Source of the DNA: Hoeflea sp. IMCC20628
GTDB lineage: Bacteria > Pseudomonadota > Alphaproteobacteria > Rhizobiales > Rhizobiaceae
NCBI RefSeq assembly: GCF_001011155.1
Contig: NZ_CP011479.1
Location: forward strand, 4,165,662 to 4,229,661
DNA: 64,000 bases
Direction of reading: 5' to 3'
Every line of letters begins with the position of its first letter. Position 1 is the first letter of the stretch. Both the position numbers and the translations under genes were made by a program. The notes beneath the pieces were generated by a model. That model worked only from the letters and a program-made list of their open reading frames with translations. It was not told the origin of the DNA and did no database searches. Positions 28,574 through 37,025 of this stretch are shown piece after piece.

Positions 28574-28619
28574 ATTTTGGAATTGCAACCGATTTATCGC
28601 GATCCGGGCAATTTTCCAA

Positions 28620-30122
28620 TTACAGGCTGGAAATCAGCGCGTTACGCCTTTTTGCGTAGAGCCCATAAGCCTCCCGGTAAGCGGCCGCGGTCTCGCCTGC
28701 GGGCCTGTAATGAGACACCTCTCCGGCGGCCGACATAGATGCCGCATGAACTCCGGAAAAGTCACCCAGCGCCATAGCGGCGATCAGCGCCGCACCGCGC
28801 GCCCCGAATTCGGTTCCAGTGGGTACGATCACCTCCATTTGCAACATGTCCGCGATCATCTGACACCAGACGGGGCTCTGACTGCCGCCTCCGGTCAACC
28901 TGATTTGCCGTCCTTCAAAGCCGAGAGCCGACACCAAATCGTACAACGCGAACGCCACGCCTTCATAAACAGCGCGCAGCATATGGGCGCGTCCGTGAAC
29001 CGGAGACAAACCGGAGAACTGCGCCCGCGCGTCCGGCGCCACCACCGGCGCTATAATGCCGCTCTCACTGAGATAGGGCAAGAAACTGACACCTCCGGCC
29101 CCTATCGCCACGCTTTCCACCAGTGAAGTCACCTGTTGATAGCAATCCTCTTTGCCTTGCAGGTCAGACGCAAACACGCCAATCGCCCAATCCAGGTTGA
29201 GCGTGCCTGCAACGTTGACCATCGCGCGGTACCAAAAATCACCGGGCATCGAAAACAGCAGCCCCAGATCGCCTGGCTCAAACACCGGCTCATCATGGCA
29301 CGTGCCAACAAGACAAGTAGTACCCAGCACCGCCGTTGCTATGTCCGTATCAAACCCGCCCGCGCCGATGACCGTGGACACAACATCCCCTGCCCCGACG
29401 GTCACCGGGGTTCCCTCAGGCAGTCCCGTCAAGATGGCTGTTTTTGGCAACAGCCCCCCGATGATTTCTTCGGAATCCCGGATGGGCGGCAACAAATGTG
29501 CGCAATCGCCAAGACCGAAAAGCTCAATCATCTCGTCGCTGCGCGATCGGGTTCTTGCGTTGCCGGGGATCACCGAGGCCTCGCTGCGATCGGTCGCGAT
29601 CAGTCCGGTCAGCCGGAAGCGGAGAAAATCCTTGTAACTGACGACATGTGCTGCCCGCCGGATCAGCTCAGGCTCATGGCGTTTCAGCCATGCCAGAACC
29701 GGTAAAGTGCAGCCCTGCTGCAGCACCGAGCCGGAGGATTGGAATATCCGCGACATTACCGCAGGGTCGCGGTCCCGCATCTCGTCGAGAATTGGCTGAC
29801 TGCGACTATCCTCCCAGACAATGCCGTGCCGCAACGGGTCTCCGCTTGCATCAAGAACCCAGGCGCCAACCATCGCCGCCGACAACCCGACCGCCCTGAT
29901 CGAAGCGGGATCGATCCCGGCTTTTTCAACCGCTTCGCGGATAACCGTGACCGCTGCATCCCAGGATTCTTCAGGGTCCAGTTCGCTCCAGCCGGGATGC
30001 CGCCGGTGCAGCGTGGTCGGTCTGGAGGCCGTGGCAATCTCGCGTCCTTCACCGTCAAAGACTGCGGCCTTGCACCGCGACGTCCCGGCATCAACTCCGA
30101 GCAGAAAACCGGTCTTGCTCAT
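28620..30122 (-). CDS. FGGY-family carbohydrate kinase
   Basis: A 500-residue sugar kinase: LLGVDAGTSRCKAAVFDGEG (first phosphate loop), HPGWSELDPEESW, GIVWEDSR, GAGDVVSTVIGAGG and the C-terminal motif LTGGGSQSPVWCQMIADML. It would phosphorylate a sugar with ATP. The start ATG 30122 overlaps the nagA stop; an in-frame extension to 30383 covers nagA DNA and is rejected. It follows regulator, SIS protein and NagA in one operon. Xylulokinase-like, but the substrate is uncertain. Confidence 0.87.
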   Translation of the reverse strand: MSKTGFLLGVDAGTSRCKAAVFDGEGREIATASRPTTLHRRHPGWSELDPEESWDAAVTVIREAVEKAGIDPASIRAVGLSAAMVGAWVLDASGDPLRHGIVWEDSRSQPILDEMRDRDPAVMSRIFQSSGSVLQQGCTLPVLAWLKRHEPELIRRAAHVVSYKDFLRFRLTGLIATDRSEASVIPGNARTRSRSDEMIELFGLGDCAHLLPPIRDSEEIIGGLLPKTAILTGLPEGTPVTVGAGDVVSTVIGAGGFDTDIATAVLGTTCLVGTCHDEPVFEPGDLGLLFSMPGDFWYRAMVNVAGTLNLDWAIGVFASDLQGKEDCYQQVTSLVESVAIGAGGVSFLPYLSESGIIAPVVAPDARAQFSGLSPVHGRAHMLRAVYEGVAFALYDLVSALGFEGRQIRLTGGGSQSPVWCQMIADMLQMEVIVPTGTEFGARGAALIAAMALGDFSGVHAASMSAAGEVSHYRPAGETAAAYREAYGLYAKRRNALISSL

Positions 30123-31285
30123 CCTGCTTGTCCCGAAGCCGCGCCGCCCAACCAGGTCTGTCGAACGTGCAGGCCTTCGCCGAGATGAACAAGGTCTGCG
30201 CGCATTCCTGGCATCAGCCGTCCACGATCGTGCAGACGCAGAAAATCGGCAGGATAGGCCGAGGCCATCCGCAGAGCTTCCCCCAGTGACAGATCGAGGT
30301 ATTGGACCCCGAACCGTACCGCAGACGCCATGTCCAGATCGGATCCGGCAAGTGTGCCGTCCTCGAGTGCCAGGCGCGAGCAATATCCGCCCTGCTTGCG
30401 CCAGATCGTCCGGCCATTGAGGGTGAAGTGATCCCGCTCCTGACCGACAAGCGACATCGCATCGGTGACGAAGTAAAGCCGTCCGGGCCCGCGCTTGGCC
30501 CGCAGCGCGACCCTGAGCGCCAGTGGATCGACGTGATGACCGTCAGCAATGATACCGCCCCAGACATCAGGATGATCGAGTGCCGCGCCAACCAGGCCCG
30601 GTTGCCTGTGGCCAAACCCGCTCATGGCATTAAACAGGTGCGTGACGCCACGTGCGCCGGCATCAAAAAGCCGCAAGGCGCTGGCCGCGTCGCTGTCAGT
30701 ATGGCCAAGGCAGACAATGACGCCGGCATTGGCGAGACGGCTGACCTGAGCCGGCGTTACCTGTTCGGCAGCCAGCGTCACAACCAGCGTCGAGATCCCG
30801 GTTGCTGCGGACGTCAGGCGGTCGACATCCGAGTCCTGCAGCGGCCGCATGTATTTTGCCAGATGGGTCCCCTTGCGGGACGGCGCCAGATGCGGCCCCT
30901 CAAGGTGCAGACCAGCAACACCTCGACCCGCGGCAACCGCCACGGCGGCTGCGCTGATGGCATGTTCGACGGTTCCCTCGACATCTGTGATCAAGGTCGG
31001 CAGCAGGCTGGTCGTCCCGAAGGGACGGTGGCCTTCGGCGATCATGAACATGGACGCCGACGACGGATCATCATTGAGCATCCGGCCACTGCCGCCATTG
31101 ACCTGTGCGTCGATGAAGCCGGGCGCAAGAATTCCGCCCGCCAGATCGATCTGCTCGCAATCGCTGATCGTCTCGCCGTCAGGTACTATTGCCTCGATCT
31201 TCCCGTTTGCGATCAGCAATGTGCTGTTGTCGTGAAACCGCGTACCGTCAAAAAGGCGCGCGCCGCTCAGTGCTTGTCTGGCCAT
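30119..31285 (-). CDS. nagA: N-acetylglucosamine-6-phosphate deacetylase
   Basis: A 388-residue amidohydrolase. Visible motifs are APGFIDAQVNGG, LHLEGPHLAPSRKGTH (metal-binding Glu), CLGHTDSDA and THLFNAMSGFGHR (metal His residues), IADGHHVDP and the catalytic Asp in FVTDAMS. It converts GlcNAc-6-P to GlcN-6-P plus acetate in the cytosol. ATG 31285 shares TGATG with the stop of the preceding SIS gene, so translation is coupled. One of the more certain assignments in the locus. Confidence 0.9.
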   Translation of the reverse strand: MARQALSGARLFDGTRFHDNSTLLIANGKIEAIVPDGETISDCEQIDLAGGILAPGFIDAQVNGGSGRMLNDDPSSASMFMIAEGHRPFGTTSLLPTLITDVEGTVEHAISAAAVAVAAGRGVAGLHLEGPHLAPSRKGTHLAKYMRPLQDSDVDRLTSAATGISTLVVTLAAEQVTPAQVSRLANAGVIVCLGHTDSDAASALRLFDAGARGVTHLFNAMSGFGHRQPGLVGAALDHPDVWGGIIADGHHVDPLALRVALRAKRGPGRLYFVTDAMSLVGQERDHFTLNGRTIWRKQGGYCSRLALEDGTLAGSDLDMASAVRFGVQYLDLSLGEALRMASAYPADFLRLHDRGRLMPGMRADLVHLGEGLHVRQTWLGGAASGQAG

Positions 31286-32313
31286 CACATGGTCTCTGTT
31301 ACTTTGAGAAGATTGGCGGGTTGATCCGGGTCGAACCCCTTCTGCCGGGTCACTGCCTCAATCAGCCTGTAGGCGGGGAGCAACGCGACCAGCGGATCCA
31401 GCAACCCGTGCCCGGTCGAGGGAACCAGCACCGAAAGACCTGATGCCGGTTTTGAGGAAAATGTGATTGTCCTGGCGCCAAGGTTGCTCAGTTTCTGCAT
31501 TGCTTCGCAATTGTTGTCGAAAGACATGTCATCCTGGACAAAGCCTATCACCGGGAAGCCGCGTTCGACCAGCCGAAGCGGGCCATGCATGATTTCCGCA
31601 GTCGAAAACGCTTCCGCATGCAGACCGGCGGTCTCCTTGCATTTGAGCGCTGCTTCCATCGCTATGCCCAAACCGGTACCGCGGCCACAAGTGTAAAGCG
31701 AATGAGAGGCAGCAATCACCTCCTGCGAAGCTGCCATATCAATCATGCTCGTGCGCGACAGCGCCTCCGGCAAGGCATCCAACCCGCGCTTGAAACCGGT
31801 GTCCCCTGCAGCGGAACTGACGATCGCAGCGAGGGCCGCCGCCGAGGTGATGAAGCTCTTGGTCGCAGCCACGCTTTTTTCAGGCCCGGCACCAAGCAGA
31901 ATGGTCAGATCGGCTTCCCGCGCCACCGGACTGTCCGCCACATTGACGATCGCCACGGTTCGCGCGCCCCCGTCTTTCGCCGCAGCCTGCAAGGCAACGA
32001 TGTCCGGGCTTGCTCCCGACTGGGAAACGGTGAAATGAACGGCGGAAGGCAACCGGAGCCGTTGCTTGTAGACTGACGCCACCGATGGACCGATCGAGGC
32101 CACCGGGATGCCGGTCGACACTTCCATGAGGTACTTGAAGAAAGTTGCGGCGTGATCGGAAGATCCGCGAGCCGCCATTGTCACCAAGGCCGGCGGGTGG
32201 TCGCGCAACCAGGCTCCCACCTCGCCGATGACCCTGGCTTGGCCCCGCAACAACCGCTCCACCACCGCGGGCGATTCATTGGCCTCAGTCAACATCAGGG
32301 ATGATTCAGACAA
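31285..32313 (-). CDS. SIS-domain aminosugar isomerase/deaminase (NagB-II/AgaS-like)
   Basis: A 342-residue protein with two SIS domains like the isomerase half of GlmS but without the glutaminase domain: ARGSSDHAATFFKYL, SQSGASPDIVALQ, ATKSFITSAAAL and CKETAGLHAEAFSTAEIMHG. It would turn GlcN-6-P into fructose-6-P and ammonia, completing the NagA pathway. TTG 32313 is taken as start because AGGAG lies seven bases upstream; ATG 32295 is the alternative. Confidence 0.82.
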   Translation of the reverse strand: MSESSLMLTEANESPAVVERLLRGQARVIGEVGAWLRDHPPALVTMAARGSSDHAATFFKYLMEVSTGIPVASIGPSVASVYKQRLRLPSAVHFTVSQSGASPDIVALQAAAKDGGARTVAIVNVADSPVAREADLTILLGAGPEKSVAATKSFITSAAALAAIVSSAAGDTGFKRGLDALPEALSRTSMIDMAASQEVIAASHSLYTCGRGTGLGIAMEAALKCKETAGLHAEAFSTAEIMHGPLRLVERGFPVIGFVQDDMSFDNNCEAMQKLSNLGARTITFSSKPASGLSVLVPSTGHGLLDPLVALLPAYRLIEAVTRQKGFDPDQPANLLKVTETM

Positions 32314-32315
32314 GT

Positions 32316-33083
32316 CTATTCTCCTATGGTCAATTCGGCGACGAAATCATAAATATCGCCGCGATAATGGGACCGGGTGCGCTCAACGACCCGATGGTCG
32401 GCGCGCCGTGAAACCCGCTCGATCAGCAGGCACGGGTCGCCTTGCTGGACGCCAAGCAGATCAGCCTCCAAGGGTTGGAAAATCATCGCTGTGAGTTTCT
32501 GCAATGCGTGCACCGGGCGGTGTCCGTGACGCGCCAAGGCGGCGTATAACGACCCCTCGCCGATCTGCTCGCCATCAATCAGGCGCTGCGGCACAACCGC
32601 ACGTTCGACCGCCACAGGCATCCCGTCTGCCAGCCGCAGCCGGTCAAGTGTCAGCATCATGTCGTGCCGGTCGACACCGAACAGCAATGCCTCCTCGGAC
32701 GACGGCAGGCGGACGTCAGAGCCAAGAACAGTCGCGCCCGGCTCCATGCCACGCAGTTTCATATCCTGGGAGAACGAAGACAGGTCCCAAAGCGGTTGCT
32801 CAATGTGAACCGGGTGATTGGCGACAAAGGTTCCGCTGCCCCGGCGGACCTCGAGATCGCCCGATTCGAGGAGGAGTTTGTAGGCGTTGCGCACGGTTAC
32901 CCGTGCAACCGACAGGCCTTCAGCCAACTCGCGCTCCGGCGGCAACGCCTCTCCCGGCGTCAGCCATTGCGTGGTGATGAGTGTCTCAATCGCCCGGGCA
33001 AGCTTGATATATAGCGGGCCACCATCCCGGTTCTCAACGAACGGTCCGCTTCGCAGTTGTTCAATAAATGAGGTCTTGATCAT
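32316..33083 (-). CDS. GntR/HutC-family transcriptional regulator
   Basis: A 255-residue regulator with winged helix (LPPERELAEGLSVARVTVRN, RRGSGTFV) and UTRA effector domain (YAALARHGHRPVHALQKLTA). It heads the operon of SIS enzyme, nagA and kinase, two bases from the next gene. Sequences TAGGAT...ATCCTA just upstream may be its operator. It is clearly different from the other GntR protein at 27776, so the two halves of the pathway have separate regulators. Confidence 0.87.
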   Translation of the reverse strand: MIKTSFIEQLRSGPFVENRDGGPLYIKLARAIETLITTQWLTPGEALPPERELAEGLSVARVTVRNAYKLLLESGDLEVRRGSGTFVANHPVHIEQPLWDLSSFSQDMKLRGMEPGATVLGSDVRLPSSEEALLFGVDRHDMMLTLDRLRLADGMPVAVERAVVPQRLIDGEQIGEGSLYAALARHGHRPVHALQKLTAMIFQPLEADLLGVQQGDPCLLIERVSRRADHRVVERTRSHYRGDIYDFVAELTIGE

Positions 33084-33103
33084 AGGACCTGTTTAGAACC
33101 AAA

Positions 33104-33124
33104 TAGGATCCAATTACAATCCTA
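33104..33124. promoter_or_regulatory. Possible operator upstream of the nagA-type operon
   Basis: TAGGAT and ATCCTA are inverted with nine bases between, 21 bp upstream of the regulator start, and a related TAGGACC lies closer to the start. Symmetry and position suggest autoregulation. Confidence 0.4.
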
Positions 33125-33222
33125 AACACCGAAAAGCCGAAACCGGGCGGAGAACGCGTCGATCATCCGATATCACGGTCATGATCACCGAAAGCCGTCA
33201 GTGCTCATTTGGCATCGTTGCT

Positions 33223-33588
33223 CTAGGCGCTGATGCGGACAGGCAACTCGCTCAGGGACTTGAAGTTTTCAAAAGGCGCACCTGGAAAGAGGTGCGCCGA
33301 CGCAACTACAACTCTGTTGCGGCCTGCGGCTTTCGCTGAATAGAGCGCCTGGTCGGCCCGGTTTATGGCGAGCTTCAAAGCCCTCTCATTGTCATTTATT
33401 GCCGAGACGCCAAAACTCACGGTCACCGCATGTTCAATTCCATAACGACCCCATGCGCGTTCGGAAAAGCCGACGCGAAGGATCTGGGCAAGCGCCGCAG
33501 CGTCTTCCTGTGAGATTCCAGGAAGAAAAACCACGAACTCCTCGCCGCCAAAACGGGCGGCATGTCCACATGAATTCGTCGCCTGACG
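33223..33588 (-). pseudogene. C-terminal fragment of a GGDEF diguanylate cyclase
   Basis: The frame enters from IS copy 3 and encodes about 120 residues containing the active-site motif RFGGEEFVVFLPG, then HAVTVSFGVSAIND and ADQALYSAKAAGRNRV. This is the second half of a GGDEF domain, which makes cyclic di-GMP. The N-terminal half and any sensor part are missing, cut by the IS at 33588. Confidence 0.85.
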
Positions 33589-33673
33589 TGTCTGACGTCA
33601 GCGCCCGTGGGACAGATTTGAGGATTTGAACAACGGAGGATTTCTGGTTCATCTTACCGATTGGGAGATCGAG

Positions 33674-34048
33674 ATGAGACAGAAGCCTGAAACATCGAAG
33701 AACGCAGCTGACAAGCTGGTCAAGAACATCCGCCGCAAGACCCGCCAGACCTATTCAGCGGAGGAAAAAATCCGTATCGTTTTGGCGGGTTTGCGTGGAG
33801 AGGAAAGCATCTCGGTGCTGTGCCGCCGCGAAGGTATCGCCGAAAGCCTGTATTACAGCTGGTCGAAGGAGTTCCTGGAAGCAGGCAAGCGCCGGCTCTC
33901 GGGTGACACAGCACGGCAAGCGACGTCGCCGGAAGTAAAGGACCTTCGCTCTGAAGCCTTGGCGTTGAAGGAATGCGTCGCCGATCTGACCCTGGAGAAC
34001 CGCCTGCTCAAAAAAAGCATGACAGGTGCTGGGGAGGACGAGGCATGA
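33674..34048 (+). CDS. IS3-family transposase OrfA (copy 3)
   Basis: A 124-residue OrfA identical to the other copies, with its helix-turn-helix and leucine-rich tail. ATG 33674 has GGGAGATCGAG directly upstream; a TTG at 33626 opens the same frame but lacks such a site. Confidence 0.9.
   Translation: MRQKPETSKNAADKLVKNIRRKTRQTYSAEEKIRIVLAGLRGEESISVLCRREGIAESLYYSWSKEFLEAGKRRLSGDTARQATSPEVKDLRSEALALKECVADLTLENRLLKKSMTGAGEDEA
34010..34017 (+). other. A7 slippery site for OrfA-OrfB frameshifting
   Basis: Seven A residues followed by G, just upstream of the orfA stop. A -1 slip here joins OrfA to the upstream-open OrfB frame, the usual way IS3 elements make the OrfAB transposase. The same site is in all three copies. 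Confidence 0.6.
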
Positions 34049-35025
34049 GATACCCTGCGACCGAGAAGCTTGAGATCATTCGCACGGTCGAAGGATCGCA
34101 CCTGCCAACCAAGCAGACCCTCGATATGCTGGGCATACCGCGCACCACTTTTTACAGATGGTATGATCTTTACCTCGACGGTGGGGTTGTTGCCTTGGAT
34201 GATCGGTCTCCACGGCCGAAGTCGGTCTGGAACCGTATCCCCCAAGACCGGCGTGATGACCTGATTGAGTTCGCGCTGGAACACGAGGCGCTGACGACCC
34301 GGGAGCTGGCAGTCAAATACACTGATGAGAAGCGGTATTTTGTCTCTGAATCATCGGCTTATCGTATCCTGAAGGAAGCCGATTTAATCACCGCACCGGC
34401 CTATGTGGTGATCAAGGCAGCCAATGAGTTCAAAGACAAAACTATCGCCATCAATGAGATGTGGCAGACCGACTTCACCTACTTCAAGATCATCGGGTGG
34501 GGCTGGTATTACCTCAGCACGATCCTGGACGATTACAGCCGCTACATCATCGCCTGGAAGCTTTGCACAAACATGCGGGCCGAGGACGTGACAGACACCA
34601 TTGAACTGGCGCTTCAGGCATCGGGCTGCGACCAGGCCGTCGTGCGCCACAAACCGCGCCTGCTCAGCGATAACGGGTCATGTTACATCTCTGGCGATTT
34701 GGCTGAATGGCTGGAGGACAAGAAGATGGATCACGTTCGTGGAGCCCCGTTCCACCCGCAAACCCAGGGAAAGATCGAGCGATGGCATCAGACGATGAAG
34801 AACCGGGTCCTGCTGGAAAATTACTATCTGCCAGGCGATCTTGAACGCCAGATCGAGGCCTTCGTCGACTACTATAACAACAGGCGCTACCACGAGAGCT
34901 TGAAGAACGTCACACCCGCCGACGTCTACTTTGGGCGCGACAAAGCCATCTTGAGAGAAAGGAAAGAGATCAAGAAGCTGACAATCCGCCAACGTCGCTT
35001 GCACCATCAAAAACAAGCGGCATAA
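34045..35025 (+). CDS. IS3-family transposase OrfB (copy 3)
   Basis: A 326-residue transposase with helix-turn-helix and full DDE core (DFTYF, SDNGSC, KIERW), ending QKQAA. ATG 34045 overlaps the orfA stop. Same sequence as copy 1. Confidence 0.92.
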   Translation: MRYPATEKLEIIRTVEGSHLPTKQTLDMLGIPRTTFYRWYDLYLDGGVVALDDRSPRPKSVWNRIPQDRRDDLIEFALEHEALTTRELAVKYTDEKRYFVSESSAYRILKEADLITAPAYVVIKAANEFKDKTIAINEMWQTDFTYFKIIGWGWYYLSTILDDYSRYIIAWKLCTNMRAEDVTDTIELALQASGCDQAVVRHKPRLLSDNGSCYISGDLAEWLEDKKMDHVRGAPFHPQTQGKIERWHQTMKNRVLLENYYLPGDLERQIEAFVDYYNNRRYHESLKNVTPADVYFGRDKAILRERKEIKKLTIRQRRLHHQKQAA

Positions 35026-35058
35026 TCAGTCACACAAACGAACCAGAGCCTCCAATAC

Positions 35059-36213
35059 TCAAGCCGCTCTGATGTCCCATTTTATCTGACGACGGACAGT
35101 GTTGTTGGTGACATCGACTTCTCCGGGATAGTCGCAAAACGTCAGCAGCTGATCGCGGGCCCGCCCGATCTTGGCCTGGAGCTTTTGGGCCAGGTCGCAT
35201 GAAGTCGGGGCGCATAGAAGCCCGGCAAGCTGTTTATCGAATTTGCGCTTCTTGCTTGCGACGGTAGACGCAGCGAATGTGCTTATGGCTCTGGCGAAAT
35301 CAAACACACGGCCAAACCAAAGCTGGAAGCGAAGAGGGAGATCATCCTCGCCATGTTCCAGCGCAAAGGCTGTATCACGCGCCAAATGTGCAAGGCAGGT
35401 TTGATGTCGATGGCCGTGAGATTGCTGGGCTGAATACCGATCAGATATCCATACCTCGGGGACATGGCCGCCCATGGTCTCGTGAACGACCCGTGCTGCA
35501 CGGGAGTAATCGGGCTGGTGGACAACGGCATCCTTGCAATGAAAAACCCAGTGTTGGGCATTTGTGCCCTCAATACGCACACCGGTTTCGTCGCTGGCGA
35601 CAACGCGGGCGGCTCGAAGGCTGGCCTTGGCGGCCTGTGCTGTGGCCTGGAAGCTCGGACGGGAGCGGGCAAACATGTTCATGATCGCGCCCTCGCTCGC
35701 ATGGAGGCCGAAGATATCCATGAACACACCGCTCAGGCGTTCGTAAGACAATGCATGGAAACTCTTGAGGTAGATCGCCAGCGCGTGAATGCCTGGCCCG
35801 AACGGCGTTGCGGTTGCCACGGCAGGTGCGGTGGCTTTTGTCGTCGTGCCGCATTGCGGGCAATGACAGGAAAAACGCCGATGCCGGGTGACATGAGGAC
35901 GGATCGCAGGAATATCGATCTCGTCATAGGCCCCGGCCAGCACCATCGTATCATCACCGGAAAACGCATGGCCGCATCTCTTGCAGGCGGTCGGTTCATG
36001 ATCGCGAAACATGTCGGCAAAATCCGCCAGCACCCTATTGTGGGGTTCATGCCCGGGCTTGGCTCCACCCGGTCGTGAGTTGACGCGTTTCTCTTTCTTG
36101 TCCGTAGAGGGCGGCTTGGAAGACGTCCGAGAATCCTTGGCAGGCCGTTGGAGCCGAAGCACCATCTCGATCAATTCGTCCTTGCTCAGCTGCTGCAAAT
36201 CAGTCCGATCCAT
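35059..36213 (-). pseudogene. IS66-family transposase TnpC, C-terminus lost
   Basis: A 384-residue ORF with the IS66 layout: an N-terminal leucine-rich part, the zinc-finger region (CKRCGHAF, CHCPQCG), DETGVRIEG and WISDRYSAQ (the two catalytic Asp), and HQTCLAHLARD. At VDVTNNTV, just before the usual catalytic Glu, the frame runs into IS copy 3 and ends RRQIKWDIRAA. The enzyme is therefore inactive. No tnpA or tnpB is present, as in single-ORF IS66 subgroups. Confidence 0.85.
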
Positions 36214-36264
36214 ATCATCATGGATTCAGACATTGTGGTGCATGGCAAGGGGGTGGGTAATTAC
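35099..36264 (-). mobile_element. IS66-family element, truncated by IS copy 3
   Basis: Carries the tnpC remnant. The intact outer end appears to be at 36264, where GTAATTACCCACCCCC begins (minus strand) and an integrase frame is broken. The other end is missing beyond 35099. Confidence 0.65.
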
Positions 36265-36491
36265 GCCACTGCCTGTTTATGCGAGAGGGAAATCAGTCCT
36301 TCTGACAATTGTCGCCAACGTTTCTCGATCTCGGCAAGCAGCTCTGCATGCACGATCTTGGCTTCGTGGGGGTCACGTGTCTTGAGGCTCCGCTTCTCTT
36401 CGCGTTTGCCAACGATCTCAATCAAGTGATCGGGCACACGCTTGCGAAGTTGATAGATACCAGTTTTGTAATGCCGAACAGGACGTGACAT
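36261..36491 (-). pseudogene. N-terminal fragment of a DUF6538-like integrase
   Basis: About 76 residues beginning MSRPVRHYKTGIYQLRKRVP, a DUF6538-type integrase start with the usual RSLKTRDPHEAKIVHAEL. The frame is cut by the IS66 end at 36264, which supplies the stop. The catalytic domain is gone. It marks the edge of the island that holds the defence operon. Confidence 0.75.
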
Positions 36492-36906
36492 TTTAAGGAC
36501 CATGCTGTGTGTACCGCCTTTGTGTACCAAAACAGCAGTTACAAATCCTTTAAACTCAACATGTTGAGCGTTTTCAATGTCTTCTGGGGGTGTTGGCGGA
36601 GAGGGTGGGATTCTCCCCCAAAGTCCTTAGTGTACTGACAGAATTGGCTTAATTGAGCCTAGCCACGTGTTCAGCGATACATTCAACGATACATGTAAAA
36701 TATTTCGATCGCAAGGACATGAATTCCCCGCCTGCCGCTGAATGCAGCAATAAGATTATTTCATTCTTCTGAAACGAGGTGGAGAGCGACAAGATCACGT
36801 CGAACCAGCCTATGGTCGCCAGATAGGTGTTTGGCCTTCCCAAATGAGACGGCTGCAGTAAATTGCGATGGGCATATCTGTGGCTTTCAATTTGCATGTC
36901 ATTCCT

Positions 36907-36933
36907 CGAATGCGGAAATAATTTCCGCATTCG
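36907..36933. promoter_or_regulatory. 27-bp palindrome, candidate operator shared by two operons
   Basis: CGAATGCGGAAAT and ATTTCCGCATTCG are perfect 13-bp arms around a central A. The inner 21 bp recur exactly at 54864-54884, upstream of the convergent AAA+/protease operon. Centre lies 106 bp before the start codon of the first defence gene. Confidence 0.7.
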
Positions 36934-36940
36934 AAAGACT

Positions 36941-36989
36941 GCAAACCTAGATGCATTTGCATTCTAGGTTGCAAAGGTGGATGCATTTG
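36941..36989. repeat. Direct and inverted repeats in the defence-operon promoter region
   Basis: GCAAACCTAGATGCATTTG (36941) and GCAAAGGTGGATGCATTTG (36971) match at 16 of 19 positions and are exactly 30 bp apart. The first also forms an imperfect inverted repeat with TGCATTCTAGGTTGC. Probably a second regulator site or promoter element. Confidence 0.5.
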
Positions 36990-37025
36990 GATTGATTGAT
37001 TGTATTGATTCTGGGGGGCAGATTG

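Larger units (their letters stand above)
33589..35098 (+). mobile_element. IS3-family insertion sequence, copy 3 (full, 1510 bp)
   Basis: Same element as copy 1 in opposite orientation, with both inverted repeats (starts TGTCTGACGTCAG, ends CTGACGACGGACA). Left flank is a GGDEF fragment and right flank is the interior of an IS66 transposase gene, so the two sides come from different places and no target duplication is seen. Confidence 0.88.
36492..37025 (+). other. Regulatory gap upstream of the six-gene defence operon
   Basis: 534 bp with no gene I believe. It holds a 27-bp palindrome, a 19-bp direct repeat 30 bp apart and an imperfect inverted repeat, all 35-120 bp before the first start codon, so the operon promoter must be here. 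A minus-strand ORF at 36649-36930 starts inside the palindrome and shows no family features. Confidence 0.5.

Noticed and set aside
30123-30383. 87-codon upstream extension of the FGGY kinase
   Set aside because: It is antiphase nagA coding DNA; the kinase fold begins at MSKTGFLLGVD and overlaps the nagA stop in the usual coupled way.
36649-36930. 93-residue minus-strand ORF starting MRKLFPH
   Set aside because: Its first seven codons are the palindrome itself, the same as at 54884; there is no ribosome site or conserved sequence.
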